From the NCBI GenBank assembly GCA_014529385.2, contig CM043958.1, positions 83,661,025 through 83,725,024 on the forward strand: DNA of 64,000 nucleotides, given 5' to 3'. Positions 13,329 through 23,240 of this stretch are shown in pieces. A program made the translations under genes and the position numbers. The stretch comes from Adiantum capillus-veneris. Taxonomy: Eukaryota > Streptophyta > Polypodiopsida > Polypodiales > Pteridaceae. Numbering within the stretch: position 1 is the stretch's first letter; the number at the start of each line of letters is the position of its first letter. The notes beneath the pieces are model-generated. The model was given only the letters and a program-made list of their open reading frames with translations. It made no database searches and was not told the DNA's origin.

Positions 13329-13350
13329 GGTCCCCGAAAATGGTGCCAAA
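13329..13350 (-). other. Primer binding site of the LARD
   Basis: Minus strand reads TTTGGCACCATTTTCGGGG immediately after the 5' LTR end. Compared with TGGCGCCGTTGCCGGGG (complement of the plant tRNA-Asp 3' end) the differences are mostly G-to-A/C-to-T type changes. Confidence 0.7.
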
Positions 13351-14180
13351 TACAGGGAGGCGTTGTAGTACGACCTAATCGCAACCTACAAAATTGTCAA
13401 ATTGTGGATCGGCAACCCGGCTAGGTCATGGAAGCATGAGCCTAAGATGTATAGACATAGAAGATTCAAGGGATCCTTCTACTCATCATAGAGAGAAGCC
13501 ATGGAAAGGGCTTCCTCTTATCAACAACACATTCCTACTCACTAATCACTTGCACACAATCATGTGGTTGAAATTAGCCTCTCACATCAATCACTTTTAT
13601 TCACAACTACACAAGCATGTAATTAACATACCTACTCCGCATTAGTGTGTCCATTCCTGCACAACCCCTCCATGCGACTACGTATACACACACACACTAC
13701 CCGCACACCTTGTAGAGAGAGATGAAGAGAAGGAAGTCACAGCCCTCACACACTATGGCCAATGGTGTGGATAGAATAGATTAACTCAAAAAAGGGATTA
13801 TGAGATCTATCATCATACTAATACAATCTCACTCCAGACAATCAAACAAAGAAGATTAATAAGAAAGAAAGTGTAATTGATTATTAGAAATCAAGAGCTA
13901 CATGGGCATGGAAAGCCCATGAGCCTCATGACCGTCTACTCTACAAAGAGGAGAACTCACCCAAGAATGACTTCTCATTGAGCATATGGCTCTTTTATAG
14001 CTATGGGTGTCAAACCCTTCAACTATGGGATAAAGTTGAGCTCTTTAGCTTAAACTTATACAACTTTGGAACTCCTAAATGAGCCCAAGGCCCTATGCAA
14101 TGAAAATGAAATATTGTGCACTATAGCACATCTACAGCTTGGTGCATAATTGGTGTAGCTTGTGTTAGCCTCTGCTAACA
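13351..14180 (-). repeat. 5' LTR of the LARD
   Basis: 830 bp, starting TGTTAGCAG at 14180 and ending CCCTGTA at 13351. The related copy at 27828-28358 ends CCCTACA, so the terminal dinucleotide was probably CA. The 3' LTR fragment (8335-8452) matches its first 108 bases, and 27828-28358 matches its last 531 bases. A short open frame at 13394-13645 is part of this LTR and has a reverse-oriented counterpart at 28064-28330. Confidence 0.8.
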
Positions 14181-14185
14181 CCACG
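14181..14185. other. Target-site duplication of the LARD, first copy
   Basis: CCACG on the plus strand, CGTGG read in the direction of the PPR gene, directly outside the 5' LTR. The partner is at 28359-28363. Confidence 0.7.
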
Positions 14186-14545
14186 TTTGGCATACATGTC
14201 GACAAAGGTAGAGCCAAGGCGTATGAAATTGCATGTGGAGTGAAAATCCTCTCTTTGCATCAGTAAAAAATAGTGTAGAGCTTCTTGGTCGTCGGCATAT
14301 CCCATGATCAATGCATTCCAAGAGATGATATCCCGGACACGAAGCACCTCAACCACTTTTTGTGCTTTATGAAGTGCATGACATTTAGTATACATGTCGA
14401 CCAAGGGAAAGCCAAGCATATGTGATTGCATCAGGAGAGACACTCTTGCTTTGCATCCGTCAAAAACAGCCCAAACCTTATGGACCTTGCCCAAGTTGGG
14501 CATATCCTACAAACAGTGCATTCAGTAGAGCCTTCAAGATGTTTC
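14186..14545 (-). pseudogene. PPR protein gene fragment, upstream half
   Basis: Minus-strand translation contains LVDMYTKCHALHKAQKVV, RVRDIISWNALIMGYA and STFVDMYAKRG, the landmarks of consecutive plant-combinatorial PPR motifs (RNA-binding organelle proteins). Small indels separate the motifs, so this is a relic. The frame runs directly into the LARD 5' LTR after AAACGTGG. The continuation of the same motif (GALNKAQKVIEDLRVRD) is found at 28359 on the plus strand. Confidence 0.75.
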
Positions 14546-14555
14546 AGCAAGTAAA

Positions 14556-14557
<2 letters not shown>

Positions 14558-14599
<42 letters not shown>
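14558..14599. repeat. Microsatellite (CT)n
   Basis: About 21 CT repeats between the PPR fragment and the copia 3' end. Confidence 0.95.
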
Positions 14600-14603
<4 letters not shown>

Positions 14604-14934
14604 CTAGGGTGATCACCACCATAAGGCCATTCCTTGAGCTTGTGAAAGATGCAAGGGTGAGGCAACCTACCATGCCCATCAGTAACCATTCACATCACAT
14701 CAAACCATTGTTTGAAATTAGAGTTGCAGGTAAACACACCAGCTTGGAGAAGAAAAAGGAAGCTCAAGGCACACAACAAAGACTATATTACTTAGTGTGC
14801 AATGGAAAGATAAGATAGCCCTAGAGTGATGGTCGTACATACAATGTACGGGGGGAATCCTCCTAGTGAGGGACAAAATTCCCCATCGGTCCTATGTATT
14901 TCACACACATCACTACCACATGTATATGGTAACA
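14600..14934 (-). repeat. Probable 3' LTR start of a copia element
   Basis: On the minus strand TGTTACCATATACATG follows a polypurine tract and lies downstream of a copia RNase H end (17680-17858) once the 2.7 kb inserted element is removed. The far end of the LTR cannot be fixed. The microsatellite at 14558-14599 and the PPR relic lie beyond it. Confidence 0.5.
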
Positions 14935-14947
14935 GATCCCCCTTAGC
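14935..14947 (-). other. Polypurine tract of the copia element
   Basis: Minus strand GCTAAGGGGGATC immediately before TGTTACC, typical for copia elements. Confidence 0.55.
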
Positions 14948-14970
14948 ACATAGAGTATAGGGAAGTGCCA

Positions 14971-15537
14971 TGTCACGAGATGGGCACCAGGCGCAGATAG
15001 AATAGAACAAACTGAATAGACTTTTAGCACTTCAATGACAATTGAACTGAAAGAGAGAGATGGCACGGGACACGGAGTGATTAAATTCCACCCCAGAGAG
15101 TATTGGCCCCAAACCTTGGTACCCCTTTCAATATTTCTTTATGTTGCACCAACACTATAGACTTTGCACCTTTGTCGAGAAGCATGCAAGAGAATGAGCC
15201 CATGGCCTCATATTTAAAGGCCCTAGGCCCAAAAGCAGTTTACATGAAAAGCTTTAAACTCAAAAGCATTTGGTGTAAAAGCAACTGGTCCAAAAAGCTG
15301 GCACTAGAAATCAGTCTTCATGAATCACAAAAATCCATACAGGCTACCACGTCATCATTGTCAGCGTGAAACGTGGAAATCCATATAGTTCTGCCACGTT
15401 AACATGTCAGTGCAAAACCCAAATTCTGTACATTTATCTGTTGCTTCTGCTCCTTCACTTAGGGTTTAGACCCCTCGGTTGGGATCTGCAAGTCGGCTCC
15501 ATTCTTCAGTGGCTTGAGACGTCAGCAATTTGTGACA
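14971..15537 (-). repeat. 3' LTR of the 2.7 kb element
   Basis: Starts TGTCACGAGATGGGC and ends AATTTGTGACA on the plus strand. Shares with 17111-17674 the blocks TTTAGCACTTCAATGACAA, GAGAGTATT.GCCCCAAAC and GTTTAGACCCCTCGG. The two LTRs are clearly diverged, so the insertion is not young. Confidence 0.85.
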
Positions 15538-15550
15538 TCCCCCCGTCTTG
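15538..15550 (-). other. Polypurine tract of the 2.7 kb element
   Basis: Minus strand CAAGACGGGGGGA just before TGTCACAAATTG. Confidence 0.75.
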
Positions 15551-16033
15551 AAAGAAAATAAGCATCCACGATTATAGTATATCTGTAAAACAACTTAAGT
15601 TAGCTCAAAAAATTTTGAGGGTCATTCCAAGGGACAATCAGTTGGCTCTTTTTGTTAAGGAGTTGGCTTCTTCTTTCGGGTCTTTTGATCAAGGAGTTGG
15701 CTTCTCCTTTTGTCCAGATTGGAACTCTTGATATTTGGACGTAGTAAAATTAGCCATCACACCCAGACCGCACTGATCTTCCACGAGTGTCTTGATGATG
15801 CACTAAAATTACATACCCAAGCAATCTCATCCAATTAGGAATATTCAGTGGTTGGCACAACACAATGCAACACAAATGCTCATATATGTATATTACAAAC
15901 ACAACAAACAACACCGTTGAGCACTCCCACGAGACAAGATCTTTGGTATGAAGCTACCCAACGACTACTTTGTCACTTGACTCGCAAATAACCTAAAAAG
16001 GTCCGGGCCATGAGCTCAGAGGACCACAGCCTG

Positions 16034-16275
16034 CGTCGCTTGAAGGTTCAAGTATACAACCAAACGCTGCACTGACATCCCATCTGTGTCGTTTGGAGGC
16101 TTTCTAGCATACAATAAAGGCTCCCGGACATCCTGTTTGCATCGTTCTGAGGTTTTGAAGCATACAATGAAGCGCTCTCCAAGCATCGGCCTGCATCGTT
16201 CCAAGGTTTTAAAACATACAACAAAACGCTCCCCAGACATCGGCCTACGTCGTTTCGAGGTTCAAACAATACCAA
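16034..16275. repeat. 54 bp tandem repeat, about 4.5 copies
   Basis: Landmark (A/G)TCGTT at 16088, 16141, 16195 and 16249, with a first divergent unit at 16034. The period of 53-54 bp is divisible by three, so it reads as an 18-residue repeat (GERF.VCFKT.ERC type) on the minus strand. Whether it was ever translated is unknown. Confidence 0.8.
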
Positions 16276-17091
16276 AACAACATTTCTCACTTCTCCACCC
16301 AGGAGTACAATCACCAATCGATGAAACTAGTATTAAAACCAGACTCAAATAATTCAAATCGGCACCAAGGCAGGTTCAAAATAAATACCATCCATTTCAA
16401 ACAAGTTCTCAAACAGAACTCAAACTTAAAAAGCAATCTCGACATTAGCCAAGCTCAAAAATTCGACTGACTTTCCATCATAAAACCTGCATCAAAAATT
16501 AGGGCTAGGTTCGTAGCTGACCGCACCATGGTCCATAAGCACTTGGACAGACAATGTTCCTATGGCAGTAATGGTAGTCCAAAGCCATAGCTGTCACATC
16601 GAACCTCCAAGGTCATCAGTTCGTAAAGAGACACCTACTCAGAGATGTCAAGAAATTTCAAGTTATAATTTGTTAGGGTTTCCATGGCAAGCCTTTCAGG
16701 ATACCCCACTCTGCAAGAAGTTGCACTCCGAAGGAAGATGTTAGAAACCATATAACTTTGGGGAAACTTTTTCTTGAAAGCTTGCCAAGTCCTTAGGAGT
16801 GTGCGGCTTGGTAGCTATAGACATCAACGTCTGCATGGCACTACTTCTGAGACAAACAGTGACTCAAAACAAATCTTGGATCCTTCTTTTGCAAGTGATC
16901 TTTATGGCTTGTGCCTTGTAAGACATGAGCGGTGAAGACGGGAGCTCGTCCGATGCGCGATGAAGTAAGGGTGGGAGTGGCTTATAAGTCTGGGATCAGG
17001 GCCCCAAGATACTTCAAATAAAATTCTAGTAGCCTCTGGTTTGATATGTCTGTGCTTTTGTAGGACCAGTATGCTTTCAGAAAAGCACACA

Positions 17092-17109
17092 CATGATGCT
17101 CTGATACCA
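17092..17109 (-). other. Primer binding site (initiator Met tRNA)
   Basis: Minus strand TGGTATCAGAGCATCATG one base after the 5' LTR end. Confidence 0.85.
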
Positions 17110-17110
17110 T

Positions 17111-17674
17111 TGTCACAAGACAAGCACCACGTGCCAATAGAAAAGAACAGACTGAACAGACATTTAGCACTTCAATGACAACTAAACTGAAAGAGAGAGA
17201 CGACATGCAACACGGAGTAGCGGAATCCACTCCAGAGAGTATTAGCCCCAAACATTGGCGCCCTTTTGATATTTCTCTATATTGCATCAACACAGTACAA
17301 GTCGGTACTCCAGACTCTGCACCTTCATCCAGAAGCATGCTAAAGAATGAGTCTATGGCCTCATATTTAAAGTCCCTAGGCCCAAAAGTAGTTTATATGA
17401 AAAGCCTTAAACTCAAAAGCATCTGGGGTAAAAGCAACTGGTTCAAAATGTTGGCGTTGGAAATCAGCCTCCGTAAACTACAAATATCCGTACTGACTGC
17501 CACATCATCATTGTCAGCATGAAATGAGAAAATCCATACAGTTCTACCATGTGAACATATCAGTGCAAAACCCAAAATTACATGCACTTATCTGTTGCGA
17601 TTGCTTCTTCACTTAGGGTTTAGACCCCTCGGCCTGGGTTCTTCAATGGCTTGACACGTCAGTGATTTGTGACA
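17111..17674 (-). repeat. 5' LTR of the 2.7 kb element
   Basis: 564 bp, TGTCACAAGACAAGC to GATTTGTGACA on the plus strand. Paired with 14971-15537. Confidence 0.85.
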
Positions 17675-17860
17675 TACCATGCTCTGAGGACAAGATCGGT
17701 CCACAAAGGGGAGCAAACCCAAAGCTTTGCGGCCCGAAGCTTCGAACTTCTCATGAGACAATGCCTTTGTGAAAAGATCTACAAGGTTGTCCAATGTTGG
17801 CACATAAGCAAAGCTGATCTCTCCTGTTGAGAGTCTCTCCCTGACGTAGTTATTGTAAGG
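17675..17860 (-). pseudogene. Copia polyprotein, C-terminal RNase H end
   Basis: Minus-strand translation gives RERLSTGEISFAYVPTLDN and then LVDLFTKALSHEKFEA, the conserved tail of Ty1/copia RNase H (usually ..DxLTKAL...KF). Upstream sequence is cut off by the gypsy LTR at 17861. Downstream sequence is cut by the 2.7 kb element at 17675, continuing towards 14970. Only this tail of the copia polyprotein is visible in the window. Confidence 0.75.
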
Positions 17861-19008
17861 TGTAGCGGAAGTGAATGGTGATATTGCTCAAGATGAGTGC
17901 TCCAAACTATGCTCAAGGGTTTCCTTTTACTTACAAAAGGGAGAGTCTTTTATTTCCTTTAGAGAGAGAGTGCAATGACCACAAACAAAGTGAATGTTAT
18001 TGTGAATGAAAGTGTTGAGGTTGAGAGAGAGAAGAACCAGAAGGTTCCCAAACCCTCCTCCAAGGGTCCCCCTCTCTATGGCGAGAGAGTTCTATGCTAT
18101 AGATTGCACCAATCTAGTACAATGGTCTAGATATGATGGACTTGCCGATGATGTCGATGACAATAATGATGACGACCTAGACGAGCTAAAAATTGAAAAA
18201 ACTAGGATTGAAATGATGAAATCTAGAAACTCTGATCTACTGTTGAATACTGACATTGTGTCGGCGAGGATGGCGATGATGACGAAAAATCAGCTGAAAC
18301 TGAGAACGCTGGCTGAAACTGAGAACGCAGATGCTAAAATCGAAAAACCGGCTGAAACTGAGAACGTTGGTTGATCCGACGGTACGGCGAGGATCTGTTT
18401 CGAATAGGTGAAATCTGTGAAGCTAAGGGACTAGTCTGTAATGGCTAACAGTTAAAAACTAAAAATGCTACCTGACTTGGCTGAATCTGGTGGTGGAAAA
18501 TTGCAAACGCTAGGTGAATTTTCTAGAGAAAATTATGGGGCTGATCTTCAACAAAAAATGCTTGCACGTCTTGCTGGCTACAATCGTTAGGGCTCTCTGT
18601 GGGTCTTGCTGAGAAGATGCACTGCAAGTTGCTGGAACTCCTTCTGCTCTTTTGCTAGAAAGTGAGCGCTCCACCTCTCCTTATGTAGGAATCTCAAGTT
18701 GGGTTGAGCAAGCTCTCCTACAGTCCCATGACTTTGAAAAATGGTGCCATTAAATAAATATAATACCAAATTGCATGTAAAATATTATGTCCCCAAACTG
18801 ACGAAAATTTGGATATACTGCTTGGACAATGCATATGCTGGGTGGTACTGATTGTGCAATCAAAGGATATGCAACTACTCTGAGTGCTTCAATATGCACG
18901 GCCTGCACACAGGCTCACAAAGGTGCCAAAACACTTCCTAGGCTAACCTAAATCCTAGACCTGAGATAGCTTGTCCACATGCATATAGGGTTAGATGTGC
19001 ACGTGACA
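17861..19008 (-). repeat. Probable 3' LTR of the truncated gypsy element
   Basis: Bounded by TG..CA on the minus strand and preceded by a purine-rich AAAAAGAAGTAGA. Contains a (GA)-rich tract near 17960 and short direct repeats of GCTGAAACTGAGAACG at 18294-18368. The partner LTR is not in the window, so the boundaries are inferred. Confidence 0.5.
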
Positions 19009-19039
19009 TCTACTTCTTTTTAAAGTGAGGTACTTGTAC

Positions 19040-20109
19040 TGAGATGCATGGCTTCCTTGTATTCTGCCAACAACTCTCGATGATCTCCTAAAAATTCTTC
19101 ATTGACTCACATCGCCTCGTGGGTTCCTCGATCCTTGAACTTCAAAGTATTGTCTTACTTGTTTCTTTGAGCCATGGCGGAACCGATGCAACAAGATCTG
19201 CTCCGGTTCCATGACTTCGGCTTCATCGATGATCTCTGGTTCTTCTTCTATGGAAATGTCTTTTGAATGTATACCAACATTGCTTGCATCTGTCCATACC
19301 TCAAAGGGGTCGTCCAAAAAGGCAAGGATGAGACAAGGCGCTTCTGTCACTGCAACCTTGAGAGCCGAAAAAGCCTCAACGATTGCTTCGGACAAAACCA
19401 CATGCTTTCGGTGATTTTTTATCCCTTTCAAAACATCTATCATGGGTGCAACAATACGTGTAAAATTCTCTATGTGCGCACTAGATACTTAACATAAACC
19501 AAGAAAAGAACGCACATCATATGCAGTTTTGGACAAATTCCAATTACGAACATGTTCTACCTTTGTGGGATCAAGCTTGACACCTTCTACAAAAATAGTA
19601 TAACCCAGATTAGTAACTACATTGAGAAAAAACTATGACTTCTTAGCTGCAATGTACAACTGACACTCATCCAAATGGGCTAAAACCTTTTCAACATCCT
19701 TTTTCATGATGCCGAGAAAATGAGAATATCATAATTTATAAAGATAGATAAACACACACACACACACCAATTATATCACCCAAATGGTCTACCATGAGAT
19801 GGTTGAATGTACCCATGGCTCTTGTCAATCCAAAAGACATAACCACATACTCTCATTGTGCTCGCTCTATACGAAAGGCGGTCTTGTAATGTCACCTTTG
19901 AATACGCTTACCTGATGGTAACCACATTTGAGATCAACCTTGTTGAAAACCTTTGTCCCATTGAACCTATCGAAGATATACTCAATGCAAGGTATCGCAA
20001 ACTTGTTCTTTGCGGTCATCTTGTTCAAAGCCCTATAATCAACACACAAATGAGACGAACACTCCTTGCCGAAAAATAAAATAGGAGCAGTAAAAGAACT
20101 TACACTAGT
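19040..20109 (-). pseudogene. Ty3/gypsy pol remnant: RT, RNase H start, chromodomain-like end
   Basis: Minus strand: LCVDYRALNKMTAKNKF and DLKCGYHQVSVF (RT) near 19890-20050, then FGLTRAMGTFNHLM, then YDVRSFLGLC, then FEVWTDASNVGI (RNase H start) near 19270. Directly after this, across a deletion, comes PEQILLHRF...KQVRQYF, which resembles the start of an integrase-distal chromodomain. The integrase is therefore missing. A (CA)n run at 19744-19766 occupies the place of the YxDD active site. Several stops are present. The copy is inactive. Confidence 0.7.
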
Positions 20110-20856
20110 CCAAGCTTTTCAAGGATAGAATCTTTTTTTTTAATAAAATGGCATGCAAACATACTTCAATCAAACAGCACATACAAACAAACAGTGAAAT
20201 ACATGAGATCATAAAATACGCAAAACAAGCATATGAAACAAGCAAATGATACAGTATGCACACATGTAAAAACATACAACAATGCAAAAATAAAAAAGCG
20301 TACCATCAGATCCAGCTATTCCTGCAGAACACACAAAAAATGACATGCAACCATACGTCAGTCAAATAGAGCATACAAATAAACAGTGAAATACATGAGG
20401 CCATAAAACACGCAAAACAAGTATATAAAACAAGCAAATGATACAATATACACACACGTAGAAACATGTAACTATGCAAAAAAAAAGCGTACCGTCAGAT
20501 CCATCTATTCCTGTACACACCTTGAGGTGGCGTGCGATGATGCGTCAACGCGCAGCAGGCCTAAGAATGTGCACGGCAAAATTGAGAATGTGAATCTTAA
20601 TGTGTGCATTGATTAGATGAATCAAATTGACTTGTTTTTTTGTGTGTTCTGCAAGAATAGCTGGATCTGACGGTAAGCTTTTTTATTTGTACATAGTTAC
20701 GTGTGTGCATATTGTATCATTTGCTTGTTTCATATGCTTGTTTTACGTGTTTTATGGCCTCATGTGTTTCACTGCTTGTTTGTGTGCTCTATTTGACTGA
20801 CGTATGGTTGCATGCCATTTTTAAAAAAAAAACATTCTATCCTTGAAAGGCTTGGG
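20110..20856. mobile_element. Foldback-type inverted-repeat element
   Basis: The outer ends CCAAGC.TTTCAAGGATAGAAT (left) and their reverse complement (right, ending 20856) enclose long inverted arms: 20110-20335 against 20640-20856. The left arm is partly duplicated in tandem (20337-20515, about 180 bp, GACATGCAACCATACG.CAGTCAAA to CCGTCAGATCCA.CTATTC). The unpaired centre is about 125 bp (20516-20640). No protein is encoded. It interrupts the gypsy RT at its left edge. A clear target duplication was not found. Confidence 0.7.
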
Positions 20857-21000
20857 CAACCTTTGAGAAGAACATGTGCATGGCCTGTGGAAGGGCTGGG
20901 TTTGAATCCCACATGACTTTGACGGAGTGGATCTCTCCCTGTAGCACGCGTCTACGCAACTACAAAAAATAAAAAGAAACTCAATAAATAATTGTCAAGG
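20857..21000 (+). repeat. Possible tRNA-derived SINE tail
   Basis: GGGTTTGAATCCC at about 20908 resembles a pol III B box (GGTTCGAATCC). It is followed after about 50 bp by an A-rich tail (20961-20995). No A box was identified, so this may be chance. Confidence 0.25.
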
Positions 21001-22299
21001 AGACCTGGGACTTATTTTCTCCATCCGGCCACTATCCATGTGATCAAAGCTCCCGACGGCCTAACGGCCGGCCACCAATTGGGCGTCAACCGGTTATCAT
21101 GTACTCAATATCACCGACAGGCTGGAGTTTATCTTGGAATAAAGGAGCCGTCAGACGGCGGCCATCCGGCCTCATGTGCTAAGTCTATCAGCTTCATCAA
21201 ACCCATGCTCTACTTCACGGCCTGAAGTCTAGAAGCAATGGGCACCAGCCGTCGCAACTCAAGGGTGAATAATGGAGGAGAGAGGGGAGAAGGAACGATG
21301 GAGGAGATAGGGGGCTGGACCAGCAAGAAAGGTTCTCAGAGCAACAGAGGAGTAGCATCGCAAAGGGGGATAGAGGTGGGATCAACGGCCAGCTATGACT
21401 ACGAAATCAAGCCAAGAAGAATTGTCTGCATGAGGTGCACAAGGTGTTGCAGAGTCGAGGGGTTTTGACTGTGTAACGCAAGTGAAGAGAACATGGATAC
21501 AAGTGTCCAAGAGGCAGCAATGGCTACAATAGCAAGGGCTATCGAATCCATCCACGGCGACACACGAAGTGAGTATTTGTGAGCTTATTGGTGAATAGTT
21601 TTGTCTAAGACACTGGAGATAGAACTCCATTGTCAAAAGAATTAGACTATGCAAAAATGGGGGCAAATCTAGCCCAAAATGATACAATATTACAAAGATA
21701 TATTGGGAATTTCCACTAATTGTAGGGGTATTTCGGTAATTTCCACCACCCTAGAGAGAGAGTGTGTGCAAAGTTTGCAGCTCAAGAATAAATTTGATCG
21801 TTGAAAAATGGGTCCGTTAAAAATGAGAAAGAAGCAAAGTCCACAATCATCTGCATGTGAGAACAAGGCATGTTTTTTGGAAGAAGATGCAACCCCAGGG
21901 AGACCTCAAGTTATGGCAATCTGGCAAATACATGCAGGAAAGTCATTGGAGGTATAGATGTAAGTGTGCCTTTATGATGGTCTAGAGCTGTCTGTTCTCA
22001 TTTAGCTAGATCTATAGAACCCATCTTTCTATGATTGATAAAGTACTGTCTATACGTAGTAGGAAAAAGCACCCACCTCTGCGTTTAGTCCTTCATCCGC
22101 AGTGAGCAAGTTTAGCTTGCAGGGAAGAGGCTGGGTCACGCCAAGCTGCACTGCCTGCACATGAACGACCAGCCAACTAGCTTGAAGGAAAACGCGATGT
22201 GAAAATGTGTGAGTGCAGAACCTAAAAGACACAATGCAGAACTGCTTACTAGGAGCTTATGAAGAATATAGGTTTTCTAGTGCTATGGAAAAATGTATG

Positions 22300-22300
<1 letters not shown>
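21000..22300. other. No recognisable gene
   Basis: Several short open frames are present (for example 20992-21225 and 21382-21687 on opposite strands) but none has a motif I recognise or repeats elsewhere in the window. Confidence 0.4.
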
Positions 22301-22353
<53 letters not shown>

Positions 22354-22413
22354 GCACATTCTCTATATAGGGCGTGTGTCACACTCTCTCCCTCTCTCTC
22401 TCTCTCTCTCACT

Positions 22414-22444
<31 letters not shown>
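22301..22444. repeat. Compound microsatellite (CT)n(CA)n, two blocks
   Basis: (CT)n 22301-22337 followed by (CA)n to 22352, and again (CT)n 22382-22410 followed by (CA)n 22418-22444. The two blocks look like a short tandem duplication with CTATATAGGGCGTGTGTC between them. Confidence 0.9.
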
Positions 22445-22446
<2 letters not shown>

Positions 22447-22449
22447 GAA

Positions 22450-23240
22450 TGTTCAGTGCTGGACGGGCAGCTACATTAATAAGCATCAAATGCAGCACGC
22501 GTGAGGTAGTTTTTTTGAATGTTTTCCTAGATAGGAAGCACCTTGCATCTACGAAATTATGTGTTTTAGCTAGATGTGAGCACCATGATTTTCTGGGGGT
22601 AGCTAGGAAATGCAAAGGACGTAGGCAAGGAATCTAGGAAAACTAGCCTGGACATTGTCCAAGGAAAGTTGTGAAGGTAGATCTATCTAGGAAAATTAGA
22701 AGGGCTTCCAATTCTGGAGAAGGTGGACGACGGTATTATGAACGTTTAGAAGGGCTCAAGTTTAGGCTTCTTGAATCTTGGCAAAAAAATTTGGCGCCCC
22801 TTTTTCTTGCAAGAAAACAAAGCGTTGAGCTCGAGGCCAACGTCGTGTGCGCGTTCAGAGGGTGTACAATGGATGAGCTCGACCACCCACCAGGTTAGTA
22901 GTCCTTTCCCTTCGCCAGCTCCATCTGCCTTGTCGAGCTGCAGAGCTGATGCGGACATCATTGATCTACTCTCAATATGCAAACGTGGCTCGAGTACCCG
23001 GACATCTGCCCTGCTGCCGCTGGCTATTCATCATTTCAATGATCTTGGCGCGCTGAGAAATATTGTCTATGGTCTAATTGATTACTAAGGTAAGCTTATT
23101 TCCATCAAACCTAAAGATGAATTGTTTCATAAGTTGAGTCATTGGTCTTGTAAATTTCCTATTCAATGCTTGAAGCAGTTTTGTCTTGTGATGTTTTTAA
23201 GTGCTGAAAATATGGAGCTCTTCCTCTAATGCTTTAGCTA
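22450..23240. other. Unassigned sequence
   Basis: Moderately GC-balanced sequence with open frames of 60-105 codons on both strands. No family recognised. Confidence 0.4.

Larger units (their letters stand above)
8335..14180 (-). mobile_element. Non-coding LTR retrotransposon derivative (LARD)
   Basis: On the minus strand the order is 5' LTR (14180 to 13351), primer binding site, about 4.9 kb internal region without a credible protein, polypurine tract, and 3' LTR start (8452 to 8335, truncated). Both LTRs start TGTTAGCAG.GGCTAACA. The primer site TTTGGCACCATTTTCGGGG is a three-mismatch variant of the tRNA-Asp-type site of plant Athila/Tat elements, so the element probably depends on an autonomous Ty3/gypsy relative. 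The internal part holds a six-copy minisatellite and a GT/GA microsatellite. It is inserted in a PPR gene with duplication CGTGG. The remainder of its 3' LTR is found at 27828-28358 on the other strand. Confidence 0.8.
14971..17674 (-). mobile_element. 2.7 kb non-autonomous LTR retrotransposon
   Basis: Two direct repeats of about 565 bp (14971-15537 and 17111-17674) begin TGTCAC and end GTGACA. On the minus strand the right LTR is followed by TGGTATCAGAGCATCATG, an initiator-Met tRNA primer site. The left LTR is preceded by a G-rich polypurine tract. The 1.57 kb internal part has no intact protein, only scattered gag-like debris on the minus strand around 16550-16930. The flanks are TGCCA (14966-14970) and TACCA (17675-17679), a target duplication with one change. 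It sits in the 3' end of a copia element. Confidence 0.85.
17861..20109 (-). mobile_element. Truncated Ty3/gypsy element, minus strand
   Basis: Consists of a probable 3' LTR (19008 to 17861), a polypurine tract and a decayed pol remnant (20109 to about 19040). The LTR starts TGTCACGTG on the minus strand and ends GCTACA. It is inserted in the copia RNase H region; the outer flank is TAAGG. The upstream part of pol and the 5' LTR are missing because the foldback element at 20110 abuts the reverse-transcriptase start. Confidence 0.65.

Noticed and set aside
13394-13645. Conserved open frame shared by 13394-13645 and 28064-28330 as a small gene
   Set aside because: Both copies are the same stretch of the LARD LTR; conservation is explained by common LTR origin.
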